Source of the DNA: Parabacteroides sp. PF5-6
GTDB lineage: Bacteria; Bacteroidota; Bacteroidia; Bacteroidales; Tannerellaceae
DNA: 64,000 bases
Assembly: GCF_029504695.1 (NCBI RefSeq)
Contig: NZ_JAQFIN010000005.1
Span: 186,001-250,000 of the forward strand
Reading direction: 5' to 3'
Program-made: the position numbers and the translations under genes
The notes under the pieces: model-generated
What the model was told of the DNA's origin: nothing
The model's database searches: none
Seen by the model: only the letters and a program-made list of their open reading frames with translations
Shown here: piece by piece, positions 1 to 7,633 of the stretch
How positions within the stretch are numbered: position 1 is the first letter of the stretch
Layout of the letters: each line of letters starts with the position of its first letter

Positions 1-2075
1 TCCAACCGATCCGGACCGAAAAGAAAGAACGCGTCACCGATGTGAAATGGGCCAAAGACAACCAAACACTTTATTACACCCGGACCCGCCAGGGCTGGAA
101 CAACCTCTATAAAACAACGGCCGACAAACCTTCGGACGAGAAAAGTATCTATACACCCGACCAGACCCTCAGCAGCCTGCACATGAGTAACGACCGCTCG
201 ATGATCGCTTTTGTGACCGGCAGCGACAAGGTTGAATTGCTCTATACCGAGAAAGACAAGGTAGAGAAACTTGCCGACAATGAGTTCTGGTCGTTCCAGA
301 GCTACGCGATGAACTTCTCGCACGACGACAAATACCTGGCGTATACGGCGATGAACCTGTTCGACCGGGATGTGTTCGTTGCCGACCTGCAGACCAAGAA
401 GGTGACCAACCTCACCAATAGCGCTACGCCCGAGAGCTCGCCCGCCTGGAGCCTGGACGGGAAGTATCTTTACCTGACCGCCAACCGCTACAGTCCTTCT
501 TTCCCCCAGGGCGCGCAGAGCCGCCTCTACCGCATCCGCCTGGATTATACCGACAGCCCGTACGTGGCCGATCAATACCATGAACTGTTCTCGACCGACA
601 CCACGAAGAAGGTCACTCCGCCGATCACGATCAATACGGAAAACATCCAGCGCCGCTGGGAGAACGTACTGCCGCAAGCCGGACAGTCGAATGTAGAAGT
701 CTTCAAGAGCGGCGAGAAAGAATACCTGGTGTATGCGTCGAACCACGAAGGAAGCTGGGCAACCTATGTGCAGGAACGCAAAGACTTCGATCAGCAACCG
801 GCCAAGAAGATCGCCGACCTGCGCTCGCCTGCGTTCAGCTATAACGGGAAAAACCTCTACGCCCTGCAAGGTGGGAATCTCTATTCGGTCGATCTGGCGG
901 GCGCTTCGGCCAAGAAAATCGAGATCAAACACGAGTTTGAGCAAAACAACCGCAATGAGTTCCAACAGATGTTCCACGAAGTATGGGCATTGATCGCCGC
1001 CAACTTCTACGACCCCACGTTCCACGGCATCGACTGGAAAGCCAAACAAACCTATTACGCGCAATTCCTTCCGCACGTCAAGTCGCGGCGCGACTTCCGC
1101 GCGATGGTCAATGATATGCTGGGCGAACTCAACTCTTCGCATCTCGGCTTCAGCTCTTCGGGCAAAGAGGAACGCAAAGAGACGGCGATGCGCACGATGC
1201 TGACGGGGGTAGTCTTCGATAACGATTCGCCTTACACGGTTTCCGCCATCCTGAAAGGCTCGCCGGCGGATGTGGTCGGGCAAAAGATCCTGCCGGGCGA
1301 TGTGTTGACCGCCGTCAACGGCAAGAAGGTCGATCCGCAGACGAACCGGGAACAGTATTTCACCTCGGCGGCCGGAGAGAAAGAGATCCGCCTGAGCTTC
1401 AGCCGCGGAGCAACCGCCTACGACGCCCTCCTGCATACCGCACCGTCCTATACGCTTTCAAACCTCTACTACACCCAGTGGGAAGACGACTGCCGCGAAC
1501 GGGTAAGCCAAAAGACAAACGGCCGCATCGCCTATCACCACATGCGGGATATGGGAGGCGAAGCATTGAACAACTTCCTAATCGATATGCAGACCGACGC
1601 GGTGCACCGGGACGGATTGATCCTCGACCTGCGATACAACAACGGAGGCAACGTGCACGATCAGGTACTCGAATACCTCAGCCGGAAGAAACACTTCACC
1701 TGGAAGTACCGCAACAAACAGGACAATACCCACCCGAATCATACGCCGGGCGACAAGCCGATCGTCGTCTTGATCAACGAACGCAGCCTGAGCGATGCCG
1801 AAGTGACCTCCAACGGGATCCAATCCCTGGGCATCGCCAAGCTGATCGGCACGGAGACCTATCGTTGGATTATCTTTACCTCCGGCGCGATGTTGGTCGA
1901 CGGCTCCTTCTGCCGCCTGCCCGGCTGGGGCTGTTACAACCTGAAAGGAGAAGATATGGAATTCGCCGGCGTAGCCCCTGATATCTATGTGAAGAACACC
2001 TTCGTCGACCGCCTCAACGGCAACGATCCCCAACTGGACCGTGCCATCGAAGAGATCCTGAAGGAGCTCAGATAA
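1..2075 (+). CDS. Tricorn-like S41 family protease, 5' truncated by the window edge
   Basis: The reading frame is open from base 3, so the gene starts upstream; only the C-terminal part is visible. It is probably an exported or periplasmic peptidase of the tricorn/C-terminal-processing (S41) type. The first third looks like the end of a PD40/WD40-type beta-propeller (for example SWSLDGKYLYLTANR-like strands near 430-510). A tricorn C1-like helical part follows, then a PDZ domain (about 1220-1440), then the S41 core. A conserved His lies in SSHLGFS (codon at 1140) and the likely nucleophile is the Ser of NERSLSDAE (codon at 1791). These residues are seen; their roles come from knowledge of the family. 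The frame ends in TAA at 2073-2075. The promoter of the next gene follows at once, so this looks like the last gene of its unit. Confidence 0.85.
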   Translation, partial: QPIRTEKKERVTDVKWAKDNQTLYYTRTRQGWNNLYKTTADKPSDEKSIYTPDQTLSSLHMSNDRSMIAFVTGSDKVELLYTEKDKVEKLADNEFWSFQSYAMNFSHDDKYLAYTAMNLFDRDVFVADLQTKKVTNLTNSATPESSPAWSLDGKYLYLTANRYSPSFPQGAQSRLYRIRLDYTDSPYVADQYHELFSTDTTKKVTPPITINTENIQRRWENVLPQAGQSNVEVFKSGEKEYLVYASNHEGSWATYVQERKDFDQQPAKKIADLRSPAFSYNGKNLYALQGGNLYSVDLAGASAKKIEIKHEFEQNNRNEFQQMFHEVWALIAANFYDPTFHGIDWKAKQTYYAQFLPHVKSRRDFRAMVNDMLGELNSSHLGFSSSGKEERKETAMRTMLTGVVFDNDSPYTVSAILKGSPADVVGQKILPGDVLTAVNGKKVDPQTNREQYFTSAAGEKEIRLSFSRGATAYDALLHTAPSYTLSNLYYTQWEDDCRERVSQKTNGRIAYHHMRDMGGEALNNFLIDMQTDAVHRDGLILDLRYNNGGNVHDQVLEYLSRKKHFTWKYRNKQDNTHPNHTPGDKPIVVLINERSLSDAEVTSNGIQSLGIAKLIGTETYRWIIFTSGAMLVDGSFCRLPGWGCYNLKGEDMEFAGVAPDIYVKNTFVDRLNGNDPQLDRAIEEILKELR

Positions 2076-2133
2076 ATGTAGAATTTTAACATTTAATCAC
2101 GGGTCTACGCGGAATCAATTAACTGATTTTCCG

Positions 2134-2141
2134 TAGCTTTG
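2134..2141 (+). promoter_or_regulatory. -7 box of the MarR/phosphoesterase operon
   Basis: TAGCTTTG matches the Bacteroidota -7 consensus TAnnTTTG and sits 25 bp before the MarR start codon. No convincing TTTG is seen about 20 bp upstream. Confidence 0.5.
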
Positions 2142-2166
2142 TAGAAATTATTAACCCATTTACAGT

Positions 2167-2604
2167 ATGAGTATGAAAAAACTTCCCGCTTCGTTAAGCA
2201 TTGCTTTGACCACCAAAGCGGTGAATCGGGCCTTTAAAAAGCGGATGAACGGATTGAGTCTGGACCTGCCGGCCGACTCGTTCCGGTTATTGATGGTGAT
2301 CGATTACAAAGGGGAAGTGACGCAACAGGATCTGGCCGATTTCATGAACAAAGACAAATCGGCGATCATGCGCTTGCTCGATGTGATGGAGGAACAGGAA
2401 CTGGTCTCGCGCTCCATCGATGAAGAGGATAAACGAAAGAATATCATCGGCATCACCAAAAAGGGGAAGGTATTCCTCAAGGAGATCAACCTGAAAGAGA
2501 AGAAGATGTTCAAGGAACTCGGCAGTGGCATTACGGCTGCCGATATGATTATCTTCAACCGCGTACTGTTCCAGATCAGAGAGAATGCCAAGTTATTGTC
2601 GTAA
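2167..2604 (+). CDS. MarR family transcriptional regulator
   Basis: This 145-residue protein has the MarR winged-helix layout. An N-terminal helix leads into the HTH (VTQQDLADFMNKDKSAIMRLLD, about residues 55-77), then a charged wing (VSRSIDEEDKRKNIIGITKKG, about 86-106) and a C-terminal dimerization helix. Such proteins bind promoter palindromes and usually respond to small phenolic or toxic ligands; the ligand here cannot be read from sequence. The gene is 14 bp ahead of a membrane metallophosphoesterase, so the two are probably cotranscribed. ATG at 2167 was chosen, with a second in-frame ATG two codons later as an alternative. Its -7 box is at 2134-2141. Confidence 0.88.
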   Translation: MSMKKLPASLSIALTTKAVNRAFKKRMNGLSLDLPADSFRLLMVIDYKGEVTQQDLADFMNKDKSAIMRLLDVMEEQELVSRSIDEEDKRKNIIGITKKGKVFLKEINLKEKKMFKELGSGITAADMIIFNRVLFQIRENAKLLS

Positions 2605-2618
2605 ATAAGTAGATTTGC

Positions 2619-3731
2619 ATGCGATTGATTCCTGTTTTGTTGATGCTCACCGTCATCCTGGGCGGTAATTACTATGTGTTTCTTCGTTTGTGGCAGATGT
2701 TGCCCCCTTCCCTGGTCGGACGCCTCCTGTTCGTCGTGGCGGCGGTCTTCCTGATCGCCTCTCCTTTTGTGAGTATGTTGGCGGGAAGTGCTTTCCCTCC
2801 CACGCTGACGGCGGCCATGTATCGCATCGGCACGTCGTGGCTGATTGCGTTTATGTATCTATTGCTTGCGTTCCTCGTGTTGGATATCATTCGCCTGACG
2901 CATCTTTTCCCCATCGATACCTATCTGCGCCACAGTTGGATCGGGCTGGGCACGCTGGCTGCCGGATTGACTATACTATTAAGTATCGGTTATTACCGGT
3001 ACACGCATAAAGACCGGGTGGAGCTTCAGCTATCGGTCGACAAAGAGATTGCCGGCGAGTTGAAGATCGTCGCCGCCAGCGACCTGCACCTGGGTTATGG
3101 CATCGGACGGAAAGAGTTTGAAAGCTGGGTGGAGCTGATCAATAAAGAAAACCCCGATATCGTATTGATCGCCGGGGATATTACCGACAACAACGTCGCG
3201 CCCCTCTACGAAGCGGATATGGGTGCAGTCTTTTCACAGATCAAAAGCCGGTACGGCACGTACGTCATCCCGGGCAACCACGAGTATATCGCCGGCGGCG
3301 AACCGGCGGAGACTTTCCTTCGCGCGGCGGGAGTGACCTTCCTCAAAGACTCCGTCGCCCTGGTCGATGACCGCTTTTATATCGTCGGCCGCGACGACCG
3401 GAGCAATCCGCAACGCCAAACCATCGCCGCCTTGACCGCCTCGCTCGACCCTTCCAAACCTATAATCCTATTGGACCACCAGCCCTACCACCTGGAGGAA
3501 GCCGAACAAAGCGGTATCGACCTGCAACTCTCCGGACATACCCATAAAGGACAGGTATGGCCCATCAGCCTGGTCACCCGCTTCCTGTTCGAGCTCGATC
3601 ACGGCTACAAGCAAAAAAGCAATACCCACTACTACGTCAGCTCCGGCCTGGGCATCTGGGGCGGCAAATTCCGCATCGGCTCCCGTTCGGAATATGTCGT
3701 GATCCGATTCAAAGGGAAGTCCTCCCGATAA
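2619..3731 (+). CDS. Membrane-anchored calcineurin-like metallophosphoesterase
   Basis: The 370-residue protein has four to five hydrophobic segments in the first 130 residues and a cytoplasmic or periplasmic phosphoesterase domain from about residue 148. The metal-binding motifs appear in order: SDLHLG (D155, H157), GDITDN (D187), GNHEY (N220, H221), a later DHQPYH, and GHTHKG (H307, H309). This is the YkuE/YaeI-like branch, known for phosphodiester or lipid-related substrates; the substrate here is not inferable. It follows the MarR gene by 14 bp. A hairpin with a T-run about 60 bp downstream (3791-3828) is a likely terminator. Confidence 0.85.
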   Translation: MRLIPVLLMLTVILGGNYYVFLRLWQMLPPSLVGRLLFVVAAVFLIASPFVSMLAGSAFPPTLTAAMYRIGTSWLIAFMYLLLAFLVLDIIRLTHLFPIDTYLRHSWIGLGTLAAGLTILLSIGYYRYTHKDRVELQLSVDKEIAGELKIVAASDLHLGYGIGRKEFESWVELINKENPDIVLIAGDITDNNVAPLYEADMGAVFSQIKSRYGTYVIPGNHEYIAGGEPAETFLRAAGVTFLKDSVALVDDRFYIVGRDDRSNPQRQTIAALTASLDPSKPIILLDHQPYHLEEAEQSGIDLQLSGHTHKGQVWPISLVTRFLFELDHGYKQKSNTHYYVSSGLGIWGGKFRIGSRSEYVVIRFKGKSSR

Positions 3732-3744
3732 CACCCCTTTTCCA

Positions 3745-3828
3745 AACATTGCACTTTGGGCGAAAAAACATTGCACTTTGGTAAAAAAAACATTGCGCTT
3801 TGGCCGAGCAAAGTGCGATGCTTTTTTT
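3745..3828 (+). repeat. CATTGCACTTT array ending in a terminator-like hairpin (copy A)
   Basis: Three units of AAACATTGC(A/G)CTTTG start at about 3745, 3767 and 3788, a spacing of 22 and 21 bp. The third unit pairs with CAAAGTGCGATG (3809-3820) across a short loop and is followed by seven T. It probably terminates the phosphoesterase transcript. Related arrays are at 4391-4423 and 18789-18870. Confidence 0.75.
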
Positions 3829-3838
3829 GGGCAGCCTA

Positions 3839-4150
3839 CACATAAAAGTTTTACACCCCTCTTTCACCTTCCACCCGGTGCCAGATCCCTGTATTGATCA
3901 GCATTTCGGGTGAAGGCTTGGAGGAGGATGGAGACTTCCTGAAAAAGGCCGCCGGAGTTTTGCAAAAGGCTGCCGGCCTTTTCTAAAAGGCCGCCGGAGT
4001 TTTGCAAAAAGCCGGCAGCCTTTTTCGGGAAGCCTCCGGGAGGTCTGTCGTTTTTTTGAGGTATATTTTACCTTTCACCCGAAACGCTGATCAATACAGG
4101 GGTTTCGATGAAGGGTGAAAGGTGAAGACCGGGCTAAAAACTTTTATGTG
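3839..4150. repeat. 312-bp imperfect palindrome (MITE-like long inverted repeat)
   Basis: The ends are perfect inverted copies (CACATAAAAGTTTT at 3839-3852 and its complement at 4137-4150). An internal block of about 30 bp (CCCTGTATTGATCAGC..., from 3891) is matched by its complement around 4072-4104. The centre holds the GC-rich array at 3947-4020. No gene lies inside. It could be a non-autonomous element or a long RNA hairpin. No target-site duplication was identified. Confidence 0.7.
3947..4020. repeat. GCCGGC-type array inside the palindrome
   Basis: Units GGCCGCCGG, GGCTGCCGG and GGCCGCCGG start at 3947, 3968 and 3989 (21-bp period). An inverted unit GCCGGCAGCC starts at 4011. Units are separated by A/T-rich linkers containing GTTTTGCAAAA or CTTTTCTAAAA. 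A similar array lies at 45099-45180. Confidence 0.7.
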
Positions 4151-4230
4151 GGAAACTACCGGTAGTTTCCGAAGAGGAAATTAGAGTCTTATTTTCAATG
4201 GTTTATAATTCAACGAAGTCCATTCGCATC

Positions 4231-4334
4231 GAAGAAAATGCGAAGGTCTTTTAGGTCTTTAAAGTCATTAAGGTCTTTTAGGTTTTTCACTGACCTAAAA
4301 GACTTTAAAGACCTAAAAGACTTTAAAGACCTAT
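4231..4334. repeat. AGGTCTTT palindromic repeat (copy A)
   Basis: The left arm has repeated AGGTCTTTTAGGTCTTTAAA. The right arm holds GACCTAAAAGACTTTAAA twice with an 18-bp period. The arms meet at the loop TTTTTCAC. A copy in opposite orientation with the same loop lies at 45481-45585, and a shorter relative at 9407-9471. The homology extends beyond the arms (GCATCGAAG upstream). Confidence 0.75.
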
Positions 4335-4390
4335 GAGTCGCAAATCTTCCAATTTCACAATATTTGAAACCCGCCAGAACCTCCTTTTCA

Positions 4391-4423
4391 AAACATTGCG
4401 CTTTGACCGACGAAAGTGCGGTG
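4391..4423. repeat. CATTGCGCTTTG hairpin (copy B, single unit)
   Basis: CATTGCGCTTTG (4394-4405) faces CGAAAGTGCGGTG (4411-4423) around the loop ACCGA. This is the hairpin part of the arrays at 3745 and 18789 without the upstream direct units. It lies just past the end of the minus-strand TPR/AraC gene. Confidence 0.65.
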
Positions 4424-4442
4424 TTGTATCGGAGAGGAAAAA

Positions 4443-6182
4443 CTACTCATTTTCCTGCAACGACAGGCGGCGGAACTCCGCGGGGGAGAGGCCGTAGTGT
4501 TTGCGGAAGAGAATATGGAAAGTGGTACGGGTACCGAAGCCGGAGTCGAGGGCAATGGCTTCGATGGTGAGGGTGCAGTGTGGGTCGGCGAGTAACCGAC
4601 GGGCATGGCGCAGGCGGTAGGTGGTGATCAGGTCGGATACCGTCTGGTTGAAATGCTGTTTGATCAGGTCGCTGAGGTAGCGGTCGTTGGTATTTAATCG
4701 AGCGACTAAGGTGGCACGGGTGAGCTCGGAATCGGTATAGACCTCATCGTTGAGTAGGGCGATCAACCGTTGGTAGAGCGGATCGGTTGGTATGGCCGTA
4801 CCAAGGTCGTCGGGTTGAATAGCCTGTAGCTGTTCCAGGCGCAGAGCGAGGGCATCCTGTTCGCGCAAGCGACGCACCAGGTTACGGTTTTTCTCTTGCA
4901 ACCGGCGCGAATAGACGATCCAGATAACCAGTGCCACGATGGCCAGTGCGAAGCCAATGGTTGCCAACAGGGCATAATTGCGGTTACGCTCTTTCTCTTC
5001 GATATGCCGGTTTACTTCGTATTGCGTATGTATCTCATCGATTTGCCGGGCGTAGTCGATGTTACGCAGGGAGTCGTTCAGGGCGAGTGCTTCCTGGTAG
5101 AGCACGGTAATCTCTTCGGCCTGGTGCATCCGGGCGAGCACATCGACTTTCAATACATTGATATCGTATAACTCGGCGAACTCGGTTGTGCCGGCTCTTT
5201 GTTCGGATACTTTCTCGATCATCTCCAACGCCTGCGCGTACTCTCCCCGTGAGTTATAGATATGCGCCCGGATCCGATAGATATCGATCTTATAGGCCGG
5301 AGCGCTGACCACGTCTTCGATCTTTTGACAGTATTCCTCCGCTTTGTCGAAGTCTCCGGTATAACAATAATACTTGGCGTAGATCATCCAGAGATTGGCC
5401 CAGTCGGAGATCACGGTCATCTTCGCATACGCGTCATAGCCTTGGTTGGCTTTTTCGTATCCGGCGGCAACTTCCAACAAGTCGTCGTAGCGTTTGGTCT
5501 TGATCAGCGCTTCACACAAAAGATGATGTGCATCGACTAAGATACGGGAAGTATGTTCGTCGCCTGTGGCCAAGGTGATACACTGCCGGCAGCATCGCTC
5601 TACTTCTTCATATCTTCTTTGTCTCTGATACACCGTGGCCATAGCATATAACGCGGTTGCCATACCGCTTTTGTTTTCCAGCTCCTCCGCTTCCCGGTAG
5701 AGGATACCGGCATGGGTGATACCCTCTTCATAGTTGCCTCGAAGCATAAAAGTCATGATATACCGGGAGTACACATTGAAATAATGCTTCCAGGCTTTAT
5801 GTTCCTTGATGAAACGCAGATGCTCGGGGGCGACTTCAATCAGTCGGTCGTACATGCGCGCGTTGAGGTAGACCCCTAAGATATTGCCCCGGGCGACGGC
5901 ACAGAAATTGTAATCTTCCTGCTTCTGTGCTTCCGCGTCCATCTCGGTATAGAGGGTCAAGAGCGTATCCATCTTCAACTCATCCATACCATCCATATAG
6001 TATAGGCTTGCCAGCTTGTTGTACGACAGTAGTTTATCTCTTCCCTCTTCCCGGTTGATCGCTTCCCGGATCGAGTCTTTCTGGTGTTGCAGTTTTTGTT
6101 TGTAGGTGGAGTCGTCTTGTGCCATGGCTTGGGCCGACAGCAACAGGCTGCAGATCACTAAGGGGTAGAATGGATTTTTCAT
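4443..6182 (-). CDS. Membrane TPR-containing AraC family transcriptional regulator
   Basis: The 579-residue protein starts with a signal sequence (LVICSLLLSAQAMAQ). A long all-helical region of TPR-like repeats follows (about 30-370), then one transmembrane segment (ALLATIGFALAIVALVIWIV, about 405-425), a short basic coiled coil and a C-terminal AraC HTH (about 480-575, including LSDLIKQHFNQTVSDLITTYR and the second helix-turn-helix ending in HYGLSPAEFRR). The topology suggests a periplasmic TPR sensor linked through the membrane to a cytoplasmic DNA-binding domain, a one-piece sensor-regulator common in Bacteroidota. Targets and ligand are unknown. It is transcribed alone, with repeat-rich DNA downstream. 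Confidence 0.85.
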   Translation of the reverse strand: MKNPFYPLVICSLLLSAQAMAQDDSTYKQKLQHQKDSIREAINREEGRDKLLSYNKLASLYYMDGMDELKMDTLLTLYTEMDAEAQKQEDYNFCAVARGNILGVYLNARMYDRLIEVAPEHLRFIKEHKAWKHYFNVYSRYIMTFMLRGNYEEGITHAGILYREAEELENKSGMATALYAMATVYQRQRRYEEVERCCRQCITLATGDEHTSRILVDAHHLLCEALIKTKRYDDLLEVAAGYEKANQGYDAYAKMTVISDWANLWMIYAKYYCYTGDFDKAEEYCQKIEDVVSAPAYKIDIYRIRAHIYNSRGEYAQALEMIEKVSEQRAGTTEFAELYDINVLKVDVLARMHQAEEITVLYQEALALNDSLRNIDYARQIDEIHTQYEVNRHIEEKERNRNYALLATIGFALAIVALVIWIVYSRRLQEKNRNLVRRLREQDALALRLEQLQAIQPDDLGTAIPTDPLYQRLIALLNDEVYTDSELTRATLVARLNTNDRYLSDLIKQHFNQTVSDLITTYRLRHARRLLADPHCTLTIEAIALDSGFGTRTTFHILFRKHYGLSPAEFRRLSLQENE

Positions 6183-6223
6183 AAGGATCGTTTGTGTGTG
6201 TAGCCGTAAAGATAGGAAAAAAT

Positions 6224-7021
6224 TTATAAAAAAGAAGAGATACGTATCACAAACCCTTCGTGGCTACGCACATTAAAGACCCTATTGTCGTCGAAGATCA
6301 GGTATTGGCCTTTGATGCCGAGAAGTGTGCCTTCGAACCGGGGGATCTTTTTGAGGTTTAATGTATTGACTTTTTGGGGGTAGTGGTTTACCGGATATTC
6401 CAGGTGATGGATCGGCTGATCCTCCAGGATATACGGTTGCAAGTCTTGGGGAATAAGATGCAATATATTTTCTTTCAGGGTGGCCAGGTCTTCAAAAGGG
6501 GCAGGCTGACGCAGCATCTTCCGGTAGTTGGTTTTGTCGGATAGGTGTTGCTTGAGCGCCACTTCGATCAATCCTGCTTCGTACCGGTTGGTGGTCTCGG
6601 CCAGACAGAGGGCATATTCGGCTCCCTGGTCTATCCAGCGGGTGGGGATCTCTGTCTTGCGGGTGACACCTACCTTGATACCTCCCGAATTGGCTAAGTA
6701 AACGATATGGGGTTGCAACTGCATCTGTGTTTCGACTGCCAGGTCACGATCGGCCTTGCCCAGGTGGGCGGTCGATAGTTCCGGTCTGACAATCCATGCG
6801 CCGGCATAGGGCGAGGTGAAATAGCAATTCTTGCAGTATCCCATCGCAAAGATCTCTTTCTCCCGCTCGCATGCCAGGCATTGGTAATGAGAAAATTCGA
6901 TCGTTAGTTTCTTTCCCAATAGTTGATTGACCGAAAGGGTTTCTTCCTTAAAGTTTAGGCAATACTGAATGGGAGAACCCATCTCAGCGTGCATTTTTGT
7001 TAGGAGTCCGGTGATTTGCAT
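6224..7021 (-). CDS. DUF2797 domain-containing protein
   Basis: I chose the ATG at 7021 (MQITGLLTKM), the usual N-terminus for this family. The frame is open a further 17 codons upstream but that part overlaps the toxin gene more deeply. The 265-residue protein has a zinc-finger-like cluster (CLACEREKEIFAMGYCKNC) near residues 56-74. The conserved core follows (HIVYLANSGGIKVGVTRK..RWIDQGA), resembling a GIY-YIG-like fold as I recall for the family. Function is uncharacterised. Its start overlaps the end of the ParE-like toxin gene by 22 bp, so the three minus-strand genes at 6224-7553 are probably one transcript. Confidence 0.8.
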   Translation of the reverse strand: MQITGLLTKMHAEMGSPIQYCLNFKEETLSVNQLLGKKLTIEFSHYQCLACEREKEIFAMGYCKNCYFTSPYAGAWIVRPELSTAHLGKADRDLAVETQMQLQPHIVYLANSGGIKVGVTRKTEIPTRWIDQGAEYALCLAETTNRYEAGLIEVALKQHLSDKTNYRKMLRQPAPFEDLATLKENILHLIPQDLQPYILEDQPIHHLEYPVNHYPQKVNTLNLKKIPRFEGTLLGIKGQYLIFDDNRVFNVRSHEGFVIRISSFL

Positions 7022-7338
7022 GGCGGATATACTTTGTGAGATAAATAATCTGGATCTCTGCGCGTATCCCAAACGGAAGTAATGAAGAGAGTCCCTTTTT
7101 CGATATAGTAAATAAGCTTGAAATGTTTTTCAACGACAAGTGAGCGATAGCTCTTTTCCCGATTGACCAGAAGGGGTTCTATCGCACCAGCATAAGGCAT
7201 AGTCCTTAACGGACGGTCTGCGAAATATAGCCTGTTCACCATCATCTCCGCAATGGTGGTACTTTCAGTAGCATAAAACTCGTAAATCTCGTCCAGATCA
7301 GACAATGCTGTTCCTGTCCATCTTACTTGAGTTTCCAT
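7000..7338 (-). CDS. ParE/RelE superfamily toxin
   Basis: The 112-residue protein has the ParE-like fold pattern: METQVRWTGTALSDLDEIYEFYA with an N-terminal strand and helix, a middle R-L-x-x-MPYAGAIEPLL region, and a C-terminal strand pair (YRSLVVEKHFKLIYYIEKGTLFITSVWDTRRDP). ParE relatives poison gyrase and RelE relatives cleave mRNA; which applies here is not clear. The residues after the DTRRDP end (about 15) are an unusual tail that overlaps the DUF2797 gene. The upstream small gene overlaps its start by 16 bp, the usual antitoxin-first order. Confidence 0.8.
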   Translation of the reverse strand: METQVRWTGTALSDLDEIYEFYATESTTIAEMMVNRLYFADRPLRTMPYAGAIEPLLVNREKSYRSLVVEKHFKLIYYIEKGTLFITSVWDTRRDPDYLSHKVYPPCKSPDS

Positions 7339-7553
7339 TTCGGATACATTTTACGAACTTCTTCGGTACTGTAATGCCTCCCGTTGTTTACATCTTTTTC
7401 GGCTTGGTCCAAACGTGCATTCAATTCTTCTAAAGTGTATTGGCAGGGGGGAGTTGTCATAGGGGGGCGATCTGCTTTCAGGCCATACGCAGCTTGTGGC
7501 TCATTGACCTTTTCCGGTGTTTCGTGAGGAGGATTATTTAGATGATTTGCCAT
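7323..7553 (-). CDS. Small antitoxin partner of the ParE-like toxin
   Basis: The 76-residue protein ends in a short segment (YTLEELNARLDQAEKDVNN...YSTEEVRKMYPKWK) typical of antitoxins for ParE/RelE toxins in Bacteroidota: an amphipathic helix followed by EEV..M. The N-terminal 30 residues are Pro-rich and probably disordered. ATG at 7553 lies 28 bp after a good -7 box. An internal ATG at 7460 would give a more typical 45-residue antitoxin. It overlaps the toxin start by 16 bp. Confidence 0.65.
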   Translation of the reverse strand: MANHLNNPPHETPEKVNEPQAAYGLKADRPPMTTPPCQYTLEELNARLDQAEKDVNNGRHYSTEEVRKMYPKWKLK

Positions 7554-7581
7554 AGCTGGTCGTTTATTTATTGAGATAGGA

Positions 7582-7589
7582 CAAAGTTA
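7582..7589 (-). promoter_or_regulatory. -7 box of the antitoxin/toxin/DUF2797 operon
   Basis: Read on the minus strand this is TAACTTTG, matching TAnnTTTG, about 28 bp before the antitoxin start. No clear TTTG lies upstream. Confidence 0.45.
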
Positions 7590-7633
7590 ATAAAAATAGG
7601 GTTATATCTTGTATGGGTAGATGTTTTTTGTAT

